Shown one piece after another: positions 25,165-33,472 of a DNA stretch of 64,000 bases. The notes under the pieces are model-generated. The model was given only the letters and a program-made list of their open reading frames with translations. It was not told the DNA's origin and made no database searches. Each line of letters begins with the position of its first letter. Positions within the stretch are counted from its first letter, which is position 1. A program made the translations under genes and the position numbers. Source of the stretch: an uncultured Opitutia bacterium (lineage in GTDB: Bacteria; Verrucomicrobiota; Verrucomicrobiia; Opitutales; Opitutaceae); NCBI GenBank assembly GCA_937952235.1, contig CALFZM010000082.1, positions 1 to 64,000 of the forward strand, given 5' to 3'.

Positions 25165-26232
25165 ATGTCTCCAGCGTCCACCGCTGCCCGCCTCACCGCC
25201 GCCCGCACCGGGTTCCAGCAGGCGCTGCTGGCGTGGTACCGCGCCCATGCGCGCGCGCTGCCCTGGCGCGAGGCGCCGTCGCTTTATCGGACCGTCGTGA
25301 GCGAGTTCATGCTGCAGCAGACGCAGGTGAAGACGGTGCTGCCGTATTTCGCGCGCTGGCTGGAAGCGCTCCCCGACTTCGAGGCGCTGGCGGCCGCCGA
25401 CGAGGCTCGCGTGCTGAAACTTTGGGAGGGACTCGGCTACTATTCGCGCGCGCGCAACCTTCACCGGCTGGCCCGGGCGCTCGCCACGCGGCCGGAACCG
25501 CCGCGCACCCCGGAAGCGTGGCGGGAACTGCCGGGCGTCGGTCCGTACACCGCGGCGGCGATCACGAGCATCGCTTTCGGCGCGCCCGCCGCGTGCGTCG
25601 ACGGCAATGTGGTCCGGATCCTTGCCCGGCTCACCGCCGACGCCACGCCCTACCGGGATTCCGCGACGGCCGCGAAGGCCCTGGCGCCTCTTGCCGACGC
25701 CCTGCTCACGCGCGCGTCGCCGGGCGACCACAACCAGGCGATGATGGAACTCGGCGCCACCGTCTGCTTCCGCCAGAAGCCGCTCTGCCTTACCTGCCCG
25801 GTGCGGGGTTTTTGCGCCGCCGCCCGGCAGGGCGATCCGGAATCGCTCCCCCGCCTCGCACCGAAGGCGATCGAACAGCGCGCCGTCACCCGCGTCTGGT
25901 GCGTGCGGGGCGAGGCGCTGCTGCTGCATCGCGCCGCGGCATCCGCGCGCCGGCTCGCCACCCTGCATGAGCTGCCGCTGCCGGAACACTGCGGCCTGAC
26001 CGAGGAGGAAGTCCAGCGCGCGCCCCGCCTCGCCCGCCATCGCCGCGGCATCACGCGCTTCCAGATCACGGAGTCCATCCACGCCGCCAATCCGCCGGCC
26101 CGCGCGCCCCTTTCCGCGGAACTCGTCTGGGTGCCGCTGCGGGAACTCGAGGCGATCACGCTGTCCGGTCCGCATCGCCGCTGGATCGGCGCGCTCCTGG
26201 CCGCGGCGGAGGTGTCCGGCCGCCGCGAATAG
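25165..26232 (+). CDS. mutY: A/G-specific adenine DNA glycosylase
   Basis: 355 residues from ATG 25165. Removes adenine paired with 8-oxoguanine. The catalytic Glu lies in SEFMLQQTQVKTVLPYF near residue 43, the helix-hairpin-helix is ELPGVGPYTAAAITSIAFG, and the catalytic Asp is in VDGNVVRI. The iron-sulfur cluster ligands C-x6-C-x2-C-x5-C are intact (CFRQKPLCLTCPVRGFC). The C-terminal Nudix-like domain is present but has lost strict conservation, as is usual for MutY. Its stop codon touches the left end of a family 2 repeat. Confidence 0.95.
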   Translation: MSPASTAARLTAARTGFQQALLAWYRAHARALPWREAPSLYRTVVSEFMLQQTQVKTVLPYFARWLEALPDFEALAAADEARVLKLWEGLGYYSRARNLHRLARALATRPEPPRTPEAWRELPGVGPYTAAAITSIAFGAPAACVDGNVVRILARLTADATPYRDSATAAKALAPLADALLTRASPGDHNQAMMELGATVCFRQKPLCLTCPVRGFCAAARQGDPESLPRLAPKAIEQRAVTRVWCVRGEALLLHRAAASARRLATLHELPLPEHCGLTEEEVQRAPRLARHRRGITRFQITESIHAANPPARAPLSAELVWVPLRELEAITLSGPHRRWIGALLAAAEVSGRRE

Positions 26233-26387
26233 AGCGGATTCAACCCTTCTGTAGCCCAGACCAAAACGCAAAGTCGCGAAGGAACGCGAAGTTTCGCCAA
26301 GTTTTCCTGGCGCGTCTTTGCTTTCCTTCGCGTCTTTGCGTCGAGGATCCCGCTCCGCGCGGCTGGATTATACTCGAGGCGCCCCCA
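26231..26387 (+). repeat. Intergenic repeat, family 2, copy 1
   Basis: About 157 bp, of lower GC than its surroundings. It begins AGAGCGGATTCAA at the mutY stop, contains ACGCAAAGTCGCGAAGGAAC near the left and CCTTCGCGTCTTTGCGT near the right as an inverted repeat, and ends ATTATACTCGAGGCGCC. Copies 2 and 3 share the left end (GGAGC-TTCAA), GTAGCCC, the CGCAAAGTCGC arm and the right end. This copy is the most diverged at its right end. Confidence 0.8.
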
Positions 26388-26481
26388 GAGCGGGTTCATC
26401 GGGCTCCCCCGGCCGCGCGAATTCCGTTGTCCGCCAAACTCCGGCTCGCGCCGCGCGCTTTCGCCGTGCGAGCCTCGTCGC

Positions 26482-27270
26482 GTGGGAGCCGCCCTGAAAT
26501 CGATGCTGGCGTACTGGCTGATGCCACTGCCGTTCTGCGTGGCGGCGATGCTGGCGGGGCTTGTGCTGGGACGGACGCGCCGCGGCGCCCGGGCGGGGCG
26601 GTGGCTGTTTGGCGGCGGACTGGGATTGCTCCTGTTGTTCGGCAACGGCTACGTGAGCCGCTGGCTGATCCGGCCGCTGGAAACCCGATATGCCGCGATT
26701 CCGGAGCTGCCGGCGGGAGCGCCGGTGCCGCCGGCGCTGGCGGCGTGCCGGTACGTCGTGGTGCTCGGCGGCGGCAACGGCGATGGCCCGGGCGTCTCGG
26801 CGAACAACCTGCTTTCCGGCAGCGCCCGCGCGCGGCTGGTCGAAGGCGTCCGGCTGCTGCGCAGCCTGCCCGAGGCGCGCCTGATCGTCTCGGGTCCCGC
26901 GCACGGCCGCCGGGACTCGCATGCGACGGTCCTCGGCCGCACCGCGATCGCGCTGGGATTGCCGCCGGACCGGGTGCTCACGATCGACGAGGCGCGGGAC
27001 ACGGAGGGCGAGGCCGCCGCGGTCGCCCGACGCGTCGGGAACGCCCCGGTCGCGCTCGTCACCTCGGCCTGGCACCTGCCGCGCGCCCACGCCTTGTTCC
27101 GACGGGCCGGGGTCGACGCCCTGCCCTGCCCCGCGGATTTCACCGCGCATGCCCGCGATCCTTTCCAATTCGAGGACCTGTTCTGGCGCACCAGTGCGCT
27201 CGAGCGCAGCACCTATGCCGTCCGGGAGCGGCTGGGCTACGCGTGGGCCTGGTTGCGCCGGAAGGTCTGA
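26482..27270 (+). CDS. ElyC/SanA/YdcF-family membrane protein (DUF218)
   Basis: 262 residues from GTG 26482. Two N-terminal membrane helices (about 7-30 and 41-59) precede a DUF218 domain: VVVLGGGNGDG, NNLLSGSARARLVEGVRLLR, LIVSGPAH, DTEGEAAAV and LVTSAWHLPRAHALFRRAG. This is the layout of E. coli ElyC, whose start (LKKxxxxxLLPLP) is matched by LKSMLAYWLMPLP here, which supports the GTG over the ATG at 26503. ElyC affects peptidoglycan assembly at low temperature; the biochemical role is unsettled. It stands alone between mutY and the phosphate-transport pair. Confidence 0.85.
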   Translation: MGAALKSMLAYWLMPLPFCVAAMLAGLVLGRTRRGARAGRWLFGGGLGLLLLFGNGYVSRWLIRPLETRYAAIPELPAGAPVPPALAACRYVVVLGGGNGDGPGVSANNLLSGSARARLVEGVRLLRSLPEARLIVSGPAHGRRDSHATVLGRTAIALGLPPDRVLTIDEARDTEGEAAAVARRVGNAPVALVTSAWHLPRAHALFRRAGVDALPCPADFTAHARDPFQFEDLFWRTSALERSTYAVRERLGYAWAWLRRKV

Positions 27271-27369
27271 GCGTTTCACGGCCGATTCCGGCGAAACCCG
27301 CACCGGCCGCCGGGAATTCCCCGAAGAAATGTTTCGCAATCGTAACATGGGCCCCTAACTCCGGGGCGA

Positions 27370-28011
27370 ATGTTCTCGCTGAAGAAACTCCTGGGGAAAG
27401 ACGACAAGTTCTTCGATCTGCTCGATGCCGGAGCCGAGGAGGCAAAGGCCAGCGTCGACCTGTTCTCGAATTTTCTGCGCAAGATCGCGGACGGGCGCGT
27501 GCCTCCCAGCTCCCTGGACGACTTCATTCAGTCGCGGCGCAAGGAAAAGCGGATCCGCCATCTGATGATGGAGGAGCTGAGCAAGACGTTCGTCACGCCG
27601 CTGGAGCGGGAGGACATCGAGGAGCTGTCGTTCGCCCTCTACCGGATCCCGAAGCTGGTCGAGAAGATCGTCGAACGGCTCTCGATCTATCCCGGCCGCG
27701 TGCCCCAGGCCGCGTTCCTGCGCCAGGCGGAGCTGCTTTCGCAGGCGGCGGAGGCGGTGGTGTTCATGGTGAAGCAGCTCCGCGGCGGCACGACGATCGA
27801 GAAGATCCGCAGCGCCAGCGAGCGGCTCCAGTTTGCCGAGGGCGAGGCCGACAAGGTGATGCTGTCGCTCCTCAAGGACCTCTATCACGGCCCGTTCGAC
27901 GCGAAGGAGCTCGTGATCCTGCAGGAACTTTATGAGATGGCCGAGCAGGCCGTCGACCGCTGCCGCAATGCCGGCAGCATCGTGATGCAGATCGTGCTGA
28001 AGCACTCGTAA
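27370..28011 (+). CDS. PhoU-like DUF47 protein, PiT accessory subunit
   Basis: 213 residues, all helical, with the DUF47 (PhoU-divergent) pattern: LDDFIQSRRKEKRIRHLMME, LEREDIEELSFALYRIPKLV, and the C-terminal FDAKELVILQELYEMAEQAV followed by RCRNAGSIVMQIVLKH. Such proteins form pairs with PiT-type phosphate carriers and restrain or tune phosphate uptake. The PiT gene starts 51 bp downstream, so the pair is one unit. No Pho-box-like repeats are visible upstream of this gene. Confidence 0.92.
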   Translation: MFSLKKLLGKDDKFFDLLDAGAEEAKASVDLFSNFLRKIADGRVPPSSLDDFIQSRRKEKRIRHLMMEELSKTFVTPLEREDIEELSFALYRIPKLVEKIVERLSIYPGRVPQAAFLRQAELLSQAAEAVVFMVKQLRGGTTIEKIRSASERLQFAEGEADKVMLSLLKDLYHGPFDAKELVILQELYEMAEQAVDRCRNAGSIVMQIVLKHS

Positions 28012-28062
28012 GCGCCACCCCCGGAGATCCGCTGCCGCGCCGCCGCCGACCGACCCGACTGC

Positions 28063-29118
28063 ATGACCCTTTTCCTGCTCGTCCTCCTCGCCGCGCTGAC
28101 GTTCGAGTACATCAACGGCTTTCACGACACGGCCAATGCGATCGCGACCGTGGTTTCCACCAAGGTGCTCACGCCGCGCGCCGCGGTGATGTGGGCGGCG
28201 TTCTGGAACCTGATCGGCGCGCTCTTCGGCACCGCCGTGGCAAAGACGATCAGCACCGGGCTGGTGGACGCGAGCGCGGTGAACATGACCACCGTGCTGT
28301 GCGCGCTGCTCGCCGCCATTGTCTGGAACCTGTTCACCTGGTGGCTCGGCCTGCCCTCGAGTTCCAGCCATGCGCTCATCGGCGGGCTCTGCGGCGCCGC
28401 GCTCGCGACCGCCGACGGCAAGTGGTCCGTGCTGCTCTGGCACACCCACGACGCCAAGGGCGCCTCGGCCGGGCTCTGGCCCAAGGTGGTGCTGCCGATG
28501 TTCACCTCGCCGCTGGTGGGCTTCATCGGCGGCGCCCTGCTGATGGGCTTCCTGCTCGTCGCGCTGCGCCGCGTCACTCCGCGCATCGTCGGGCTCATCT
28601 TCGGCAAGGCGCAGTTGATCAGCGCGGGATTCATGGGTTTCAGCCACGGGTCGAACGACGCCCAGAAGACGATGGGCATCATCACCCTCGCACTGTTCAC
28701 CGGCACGAGCACGGGGGCGTTCAACGAACTGCCCTCGTGGGCGCATTTCCTCCGCGTGCCGGAATTCAAGGACATTCCCCTCTGGGTCGTGATCACGTGC
28801 GCGATCACCATGGCCGCGGGCACCGCGGCGGGCGGGTGGCGGATCATTCGCACGATGGGACACAAGATGGTGAAGATGCAGCCGGTGCACGGCTTTGCCG
28901 CCGAGACGACCGCCGCGATCATCCTGCACGGCACGGCGACGATCGGCGTGCCGGTCTCCACCACGCACGTCATCTCGACCTCCATCATGGGCGTCGGCGC
29001 CACCAAGCGGTTGAGCGCCGTGAAGTGGGGCGTCGTGCAACGCATCCTCTGGGCGTGGGTTCTCACCCTGCCGGTCACCGCCCTGCTCGGCTACTGGCTC
29101 GACCGGTTGATGCAGTGA
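28063..29118 (+). CDS. pit: PiT-family inorganic phosphate transporter
   Basis: 351 residues, about ten membrane helices. The inverted-repeat signature motifs of the PiT family are both present: NGFHDTANAIATVVSTKVL near the start (about 16-34) and GFSHGSNDAQKTMGI in the second half (about 192-206). VSTTHVISTSIMGVGATKRL near the C-terminus is also typical. The family couples phosphate (with divalent metal) to protons or sodium. DUF47 precedes it; ppk1 lies 2 kb downstream on the other strand, so phosphate-related genes are grouped here. Confidence 0.95.
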   Translation: MTLFLLVLLAALTFEYINGFHDTANAIATVVSTKVLTPRAAVMWAAFWNLIGALFGTAVAKTISTGLVDASAVNMTTVLCALLAAIVWNLFTWWLGLPSSSSHALIGGLCGAALATADGKWSVLLWHTHDAKGASAGLWPKVVLPMFTSPLVGFIGGALLMGFLLVALRRVTPRIVGLIFGKAQLISAGFMGFSHGSNDAQKTMGIITLALFTGTSTGAFNELPSWAHFLRVPEFKDIPLWVVITCAITMAAGTAAGGWRIIRTMGHKMVKMQPVHGFAAETTAAIILHGTATIGVPVSTTHVISTSIMGVGATKRLSAVKWGVVQRILWAWVLTLPVTALLGYWLDRLMQ

Positions 29119-29203
29119 CGCCGGACCCGGCGGGGCCGTGAAAGGCCGGGCGCCGGGCCTCAAGCGGCTCGCCTTTGCGCGCCCCGCCCGCCAAGTTCCG
29201 GGC

Positions 29204-30814
29204 ATGCCCCCCGCCAGGTCGCGACTGCCCCATCGACGTGCCCGCATTCGGGTCGTGGGCCTGTGCGCGGCGCTCGCCCTCGCGCCGGCGCTGTGGTCCC
29301 AGGGCAGCAGCGATCCGTTTTCGCGGTCCTCCTCCGGCATGGATGGCATGCCGGCCCCGCGGCCGGTCGAGCTCGCGCCGGTCTTCTTCCCCCCGCTGCC
29401 TCCGCCGCTCGACCGCCCGGTGGCGCGGGGCTCCGCGCAAGGCACGCGCTTCCACGCCCCGCCCGAACTCGCCGCGCACGTTTCCGACTACTTTTATCCC
29501 GCCCTCGGCACGCGCCTCGTCACGCGCACCCTGACCGAGAAGCTCAAGGCCCGGCTCGAGGCCTACAAGGCGGAGCGACTGAAGCTCGCCAACGAACTGC
29601 GGGCCGAGATCGAGCGGCTCCGCACGGCCGATCCGGCAGAGCGCGCCCCCGCGCTCGCGGCGCTTTCGCGGCGGCAGACGCCCCGGATCGCCGAGCTCGA
29701 GAAGACCGCCGAGCAACTGCGGCGCGATCTCATCACCTCGGATTTCAACTGGAACACCTTCCGGCAATGGCATCTCAGCGAACGCCAGCGGCGCGGCTAC
29801 TCGCCGATGGAAATCGCCCAGGTGATGCGCGCGTATGCGTTCTACCAGCACAACCTGCTGCCGGCCCAGCGCGGCATGCTGCGCGAGATCGCGGTCGACC
29901 TGATGTTCGCGGCGGAGAACTCCGACGCCGCCGCGGCCGCCAACCCCTATGTGTTCTTCCCGCCCGAGCCGGCGCGGGTGATTTTCCCCGAGCAACTGCC
30001 GGCCGACGTCGCCGCGCGCGTGGCCACGTACCAGACGAAGCGCTCGGCGCTGAAGAAGGAGCTGTACGACGCGGTCTTCTCCTCCGACGGCGCCGCCTTC
30101 GCCTTCCTGCGCAGCACGCCGATCAAGTCGCTCGCGGACAAGCAGGCCGGGCGCATTGCCGAGCTCGAGGCGCTGGCGGAGGAAATCCGCCGCGGCCTCA
30201 GCGCCGTGCCGGAGTCGACCGCGGAGCGCTCGCCGCTCACGCCCCAGCTCGATACGCGCGTCGCCGTGATGATGCGGCGCTATATCGCGGCGCAGCGCGA
30301 GGCCGCCCAAAAGGCGGACCAGATCCTCGCCGGCGCCCGCCACCTGCCGCTCCAGGCGACGTACCGGTTCGAGAACGACGGCATGAAGTTCGTGGTGGTG
30401 CCCACGCGCGGAGGCCGCGGGGGACCGGGCGGCCCCCAGGCCGGCGGCGGTCGCGGCGGAGCCGGCACGCAGGCCCAGGTCGAGGCGGTGCGGGCCCAGG
30501 TCTCGGCCGTGGCGGAGGAATACGGCCGCACCGTCGCGGACCTGCTCAACGAGCGGGAATCCATCCGGCTCGAGATCGCGTCGTTGCTGCAACTCACCAA
30601 GGCCGACGCGATCGACCGGGCGCTCTTCGCCTCGATGCGCGTCGCCACCCGCGAGGAGAATTCGCGCACGTTCGGCGACTACCGGCTCGCCGTCTTCGAG
30701 CCGGGCTTCTCGCCTGAGCAACGCCGGCTGCTGTTCGATGGCGTCATGCAGCAGATGGAAATGCCCCTGCCCCGCGGCGAGCCCCAGGCCAGCCGCCGCG
30801 CCGACACCTGGTAG
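29204..30814 (+). CDS. Secreted helical/coiled-coil protein of unknown function
   Basis: 536 residues from ATG 29204 with a signal peptide (RVVGLCAALALAPALWSQG). After a Pro-rich stretch come long charged helices (LTEKLKARLEAYKAERLKLA, NELRAEIERLRTADPAERA, KTAEQLRRDLITSDFNWNTF), a Gly/Arg linker near 400-420 (GGRGGPGGPQAGGGRGGAG), and a final helical part with SPEQRRLLFDGVMQQMEMPL. No family recognised. The SPEQRRLLF element and helices suggest a Spy/CpxP-like element, but weakly. It follows the phosphate transporter by 85 bp, without functional implication. Confidence 0.75.
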   Translation: MPPARSRLPHRRARIRVVGLCAALALAPALWSQGSSDPFSRSSSGMDGMPAPRPVELAPVFFPPLPPPLDRPVARGSAQGTRFHAPPELAAHVSDYFYPALGTRLVTRTLTEKLKARLEAYKAERLKLANELRAEIERLRTADPAERAPALAALSRRQTPRIAELEKTAEQLRRDLITSDFNWNTFRQWHLSERQRRGYSPMEIAQVMRAYAFYQHNLLPAQRGMLREIAVDLMFAAENSDAAAAANPYVFFPPEPARVIFPEQLPADVAARVATYQTKRSALKKELYDAVFSSDGAAFAFLRSTPIKSLADKQAGRIAELEALAEEIRRGLSAVPESTAERSPLTPQLDTRVAVMMRRYIAAQREAAQKADQILAGARHLPLQATYRFENDGMKFVVVPTRGGRGGPGGPQAGGGRGGAGTQAQVEAVRAQVSAVAEEYGRTVADLLNERESIRLEIASLLQLTKADAIDRALFASMRVATREENSRTFGDYRLAVFEPGFSPEQRRLLFDGVMQQMEMPLPRGEPQASRRADTW

Positions 30815-30951
30815 GCAGATGTTCGCCTGGCTGCGCCCCGTCGCAGCCGCAGCGACCTCGGGCCGACGTCCTTCCGCCACCTGCGCCCCCCCCCCGATCT
30901 TCCCGAACGTCGGAGCACGCCGGCAGTGGGCAGCGCCGCCTCCCCGCACCT

Positions 30952-31109
30952 GGAGCATACTCAACCGTCCTGCAGCCCAAACCTACACGCAAAGTCGCCA
31001 AGGAACGCGAAGTTTCGCCAGGTCTTCCTTCGCGAGTCTTTACTGTCCTTCGCCCCTTTGCGTTTCGGATCCGGCCCTGATCGGCTACGATTCTACTTCA
31101 GGCGCCCTG
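30952..31109 (+). repeat. Intergenic repeat, family 2, copy 2
   Basis: About 158 bp between convergent genes. From left: GGAGCATACTCAA, GCAGCCCAAACC, ACGCAAAGTCGCCAAGGAAC, CTTCGCGAGTCTT, TTTGCGTTTCGGATCC, CCTGATCGGCTACGATTCTA, CTTCAGGCGCC. The last bases include the complement of the ppk1 stop codon (31098-31100) and its final residues. Copy 3 (63370-63527, opposite strand) is its closest match. Confidence 0.85.
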
Positions 31110-33314
31110 GGCCGGCGGCGCCGGCGCGGCTCCGGGCGGCGACAACACCACCGCGGGAATCGGCGCCGCGGCGCCGGCAGCGCTGGCACGCAGGCCGGCG
31201 GCCGCCATGAAGTACTTCTGCGCGCGGAAGGCTTCGTCGCCCGCGGCGCGGGGCACGGGGCCGTACGTGCCGTCGGACCGCAGTTCGCGCGCGTCCTCGT
31301 TGTCGCGCAGCTCGATCGGCAGCACGTCGTCGATGAGACGGCGCCGCAGGTCGGGATCCTCGATCGGGAAGAGCGCCTCGACGCGGCGGAAGAAGTTGCG
31401 CGACATCCAGTCCGCACTCCCGGCGAAGACGAGCGGCTGGCCGCCGTTCTCGAAGTAGAAGATGCGCGCGTGCTCGAGAAAGCGTCCGACGATGCTGCGG
31501 AGCCGGATGTTCTCGCTCAGCCCCTTCACGCCCGGGAGCAGGCAGCAGGTGGCCCGCACGATGAGGTCGATCTTCACGCCGGCCTGCGACGCGGCGTAGA
31601 GGTTCTCGATCGTCACCGGGTCGACGAGCTTGTTCATCTTGGCGATGATCCGGGCAGGGCGGCCCGCGGCGGCATTCGCCGCCTCGGCGTTGATCAGTTC
31701 CTGGGTGCGGCTGTGGAGGTTGAACGGCGCCACCAGCAGGTGCTTGAACTCGGGCGTGCGCCCCAGCCCGGTCAGCGTGTTGAACAGTTGCGCCACCTCG
31801 GCGGCCAGGTGCTCCCGGCAGGTGAGCAGGCTCAGGTCGGTGTAGAGCCGGGCGGTCTTCGGGTTGTAATTGCCGGTGCCCAGATGGACGTACCGGCGCA
31901 GCGTGCCGCCCTCCCGTCGCACCACGAGGCAGCACTTGCAGTGGGTCTTGTGGCCGACGAGGCCGTAGACAACGTGCACCCCCGCCTCCTCCAGCTCGCG
32001 GGCCCACTTGATATTGTTGGCCTCGTCGAAGCGCGCCATGAGCTCGATGAGCGCCGTGACCTGCTTGCCGGCGACCGAGGCGTCGATCAGGGCGCGCACC
32101 ACGGGGGAGTCGCCGCTCGTGCGGTAAAGGGTCTGCTTGATGGCGAGCACCTCGGGGTCGCGGGCCGCCTGCTGCACGAATTCCACCACGGGAGCGAACG
32201 ATTCGTACGGGTGATGCAGGAGGACATCGCGCTCGCGGATCAGATCGAAGATCGCCGGGTGCGAGCCGGGCGTCGTCGGGTCGCAGGGTACGTACGGCGG
32301 GAACTTCAGGTCCGGCCGGTCGATCAACTCGTAGAGGCTCATCAGCCGCAGCAGGTTCAGCGGCCCCTTGAGCCGGATCGCGTCGTCGGCCTCGACGCCG
32401 ATGTGCCGGCACAGGACGGTGAGCATGCCGTTGTCCACCCCGTCCTCGATCTCGATCCGCACCGCCTCGCCCCGGCGGAGGTTGCGCAGTTCCTCCTCGA
32501 TCTTCTTCAGGAGGTTCTCGGCCTCCTCCTCGTCGATGTAGAGATCGCTGTTGCGGGTGACGCGAAAGGCGCTGGCCTGTTCCACCACGTAGCCGGGGAA
32601 AAGCCGGCCGCCGCAGAGCTTGATGATCTCGCTCAGGAAGAGATGCCGCAGCGGGCCCGCGTCGCGCGGCGCGATCTGCACGATCCGCGGCAGGCTGCGC
32701 GGCACCGGCAGGATGATCATCAGCCGGTCCTGCCCCGGCGTATCCGGATTGTCCAGGGACACCAGCACGTTGAGCGTCTTGTTGCCCAGCAGCGGAAAGG
32801 GATGCGCCTGGTCGACCGCCAGCGGCGTCAGCACCGGCAGCACCTGCGTTTCGAAATACTGCTGCACCCACGCGCGCTCCGCGTCGCTGAGCTGGGCCGC
32901 GGTCCGGAACTCGATCCCGGCCCTGGCCAGCGCCGGCACCAGTTCCTGATGCCAGCAGGCGTACTGGTCGGCCACGAGCTGGCTCACGGCCTTGCGCACG
33001 CGACGCAGTTGTTCGCGGGGAGTCAGGCCGTCGATGCTCAGACCGCTCGACTCGGACTCCGCCTGCTGCATCAGGCCGGCGACGCGGATCTCGAAAAACT
33101 CGTCGAGATTGGAGCTGACGATGGCGAGGAACTTGACGCGCTCGAGCAGCGGATTGTCGGGATTGCAGGCCTGTTCCAGCACGCGGCGGTTGAACGCGAG
33201 CCAGCTCTGCTCCCGGTTGCCGAAGACCGTCGTGGTCCCGTCGGCGGCTGTTCTCGGCTTGGGCATCGACGCGGAGACGACATTGGGACGGCGCTTGGGG
33301 CGGGAAGCAGACAT
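31098..33314 (-). CDS. ppk1: Polyphosphate kinase 1
   Basis: 738 residues from ATG 33314 (the frame runs further but lacks family similarity). Polymerises ATP gamma-phosphate to polyphosphate and back. The N-terminal domain begins [16 protein letters not shown]. The two active-site histidines lie in [13 protein letters not shown] (about residue 458) and [20 protein letters not shown] (about 476), matching His435 and His454 of the E. coli enzyme. Other marks are [31 protein letters not shown] and [15 protein letters not shown]. An Ala/Pro-rich tail of about 30 residues is extra, and its end lies in the repeat. A triple CGTCAC array lies 46-72 bp upstream. Confidence 0.96.
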   Translation of the reverse strand: MSASRPKRRPNVVSASMPKPRTAADGTTTVFGNREQSWLAFNRRVLEQACNPDNPLLERVKFLAIVSSNLDEFFEIRVAGLMQQAESESSGLSIDGLTPREQLRRVRKAVSQLVADQYACWHQELVPALARAGIEFRTAAQLSDAERAWVQQYFETQVLPVLTPLAVDQAHPFPLLGNKTLNVLVSLDNPDTPGQDRLMIILPVPRSLPRIVQIAPRDAGPLRHLFLSEIIKLCGGRLFPGYVVEQASAFRVTRNSDLYIDEEEAENLLKKIEEELRNLRRGEAVRIEIEDGVDNGMLTVLCRHIGVEADDAIRLKGPLNLLRLMSLYELIDRPDLKFPPYVPCDPTTPGSHPAIFDLIRERDVLLHHPYESFAPVVEFVQQAARDPEVLAIKQTLYRTSGDSPVVRALIDASVAGKQVTALIELMARFDEANNIKWARELEEAGVHVVYGLVGHKTHCKCCLVVRREGGTLRRYVHLGTGNYNPKTARLYTDLSLLTCREHLAAEVAQLFNTLTGLGRTPEFKHLLVAPFNLHSRTQELINAEAANAAAGRPARIIAKMNKLVDPVTIENLYAASQAGVKIDLIVRATCCLLPGVKGLSENIRLRSIVGRFLEHARIFYFENGGQPLVFAGSADWMSRNFFRRVEALFPIEDPDLRRRLIDDVLPIELRDNEDARELRSDGTYGPVPRAAGDEAFRAQKYFMAAAGLRASAAGAAAPIPAVVLSPPGAAPAPPAQGA

Positions 33315-33359
33315 GGAGCGCCGCCAACCTAGACCCGCAACCCGCCGGCAGACCAGCCA

Positions 33360-33386
33360 CGTCACTCGCCGTCACCCAATCGTCAC
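33360..33386. promoter_or_regulatory. Pho-box-like array of three CGTCAC direct repeats upstream of ppk1
   Basis: CGTCAC occurs at 33360, 33370 and 33381, with start-to-start spacing of 10 and 11 bp, on the plus strand. PhoB boxes are TGTCA(T/C) half-sites in direct repeat at 11 bp. The array is 46-72 bp upstream of the ppk1 start, a usual place for PhoB. The orientation relative to ppk1 is reversed, and PhoB itself is not in the window. Confidence 0.45.
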
Positions 33387-33472
33387 ACACAAGCCGGTCC
33401 AGGACCGCACCCTGCGACAAAGATTATTTCACCGGCGGCGGACAGGGCGGGAGCGAGCCGGTCCGCCGGTGG

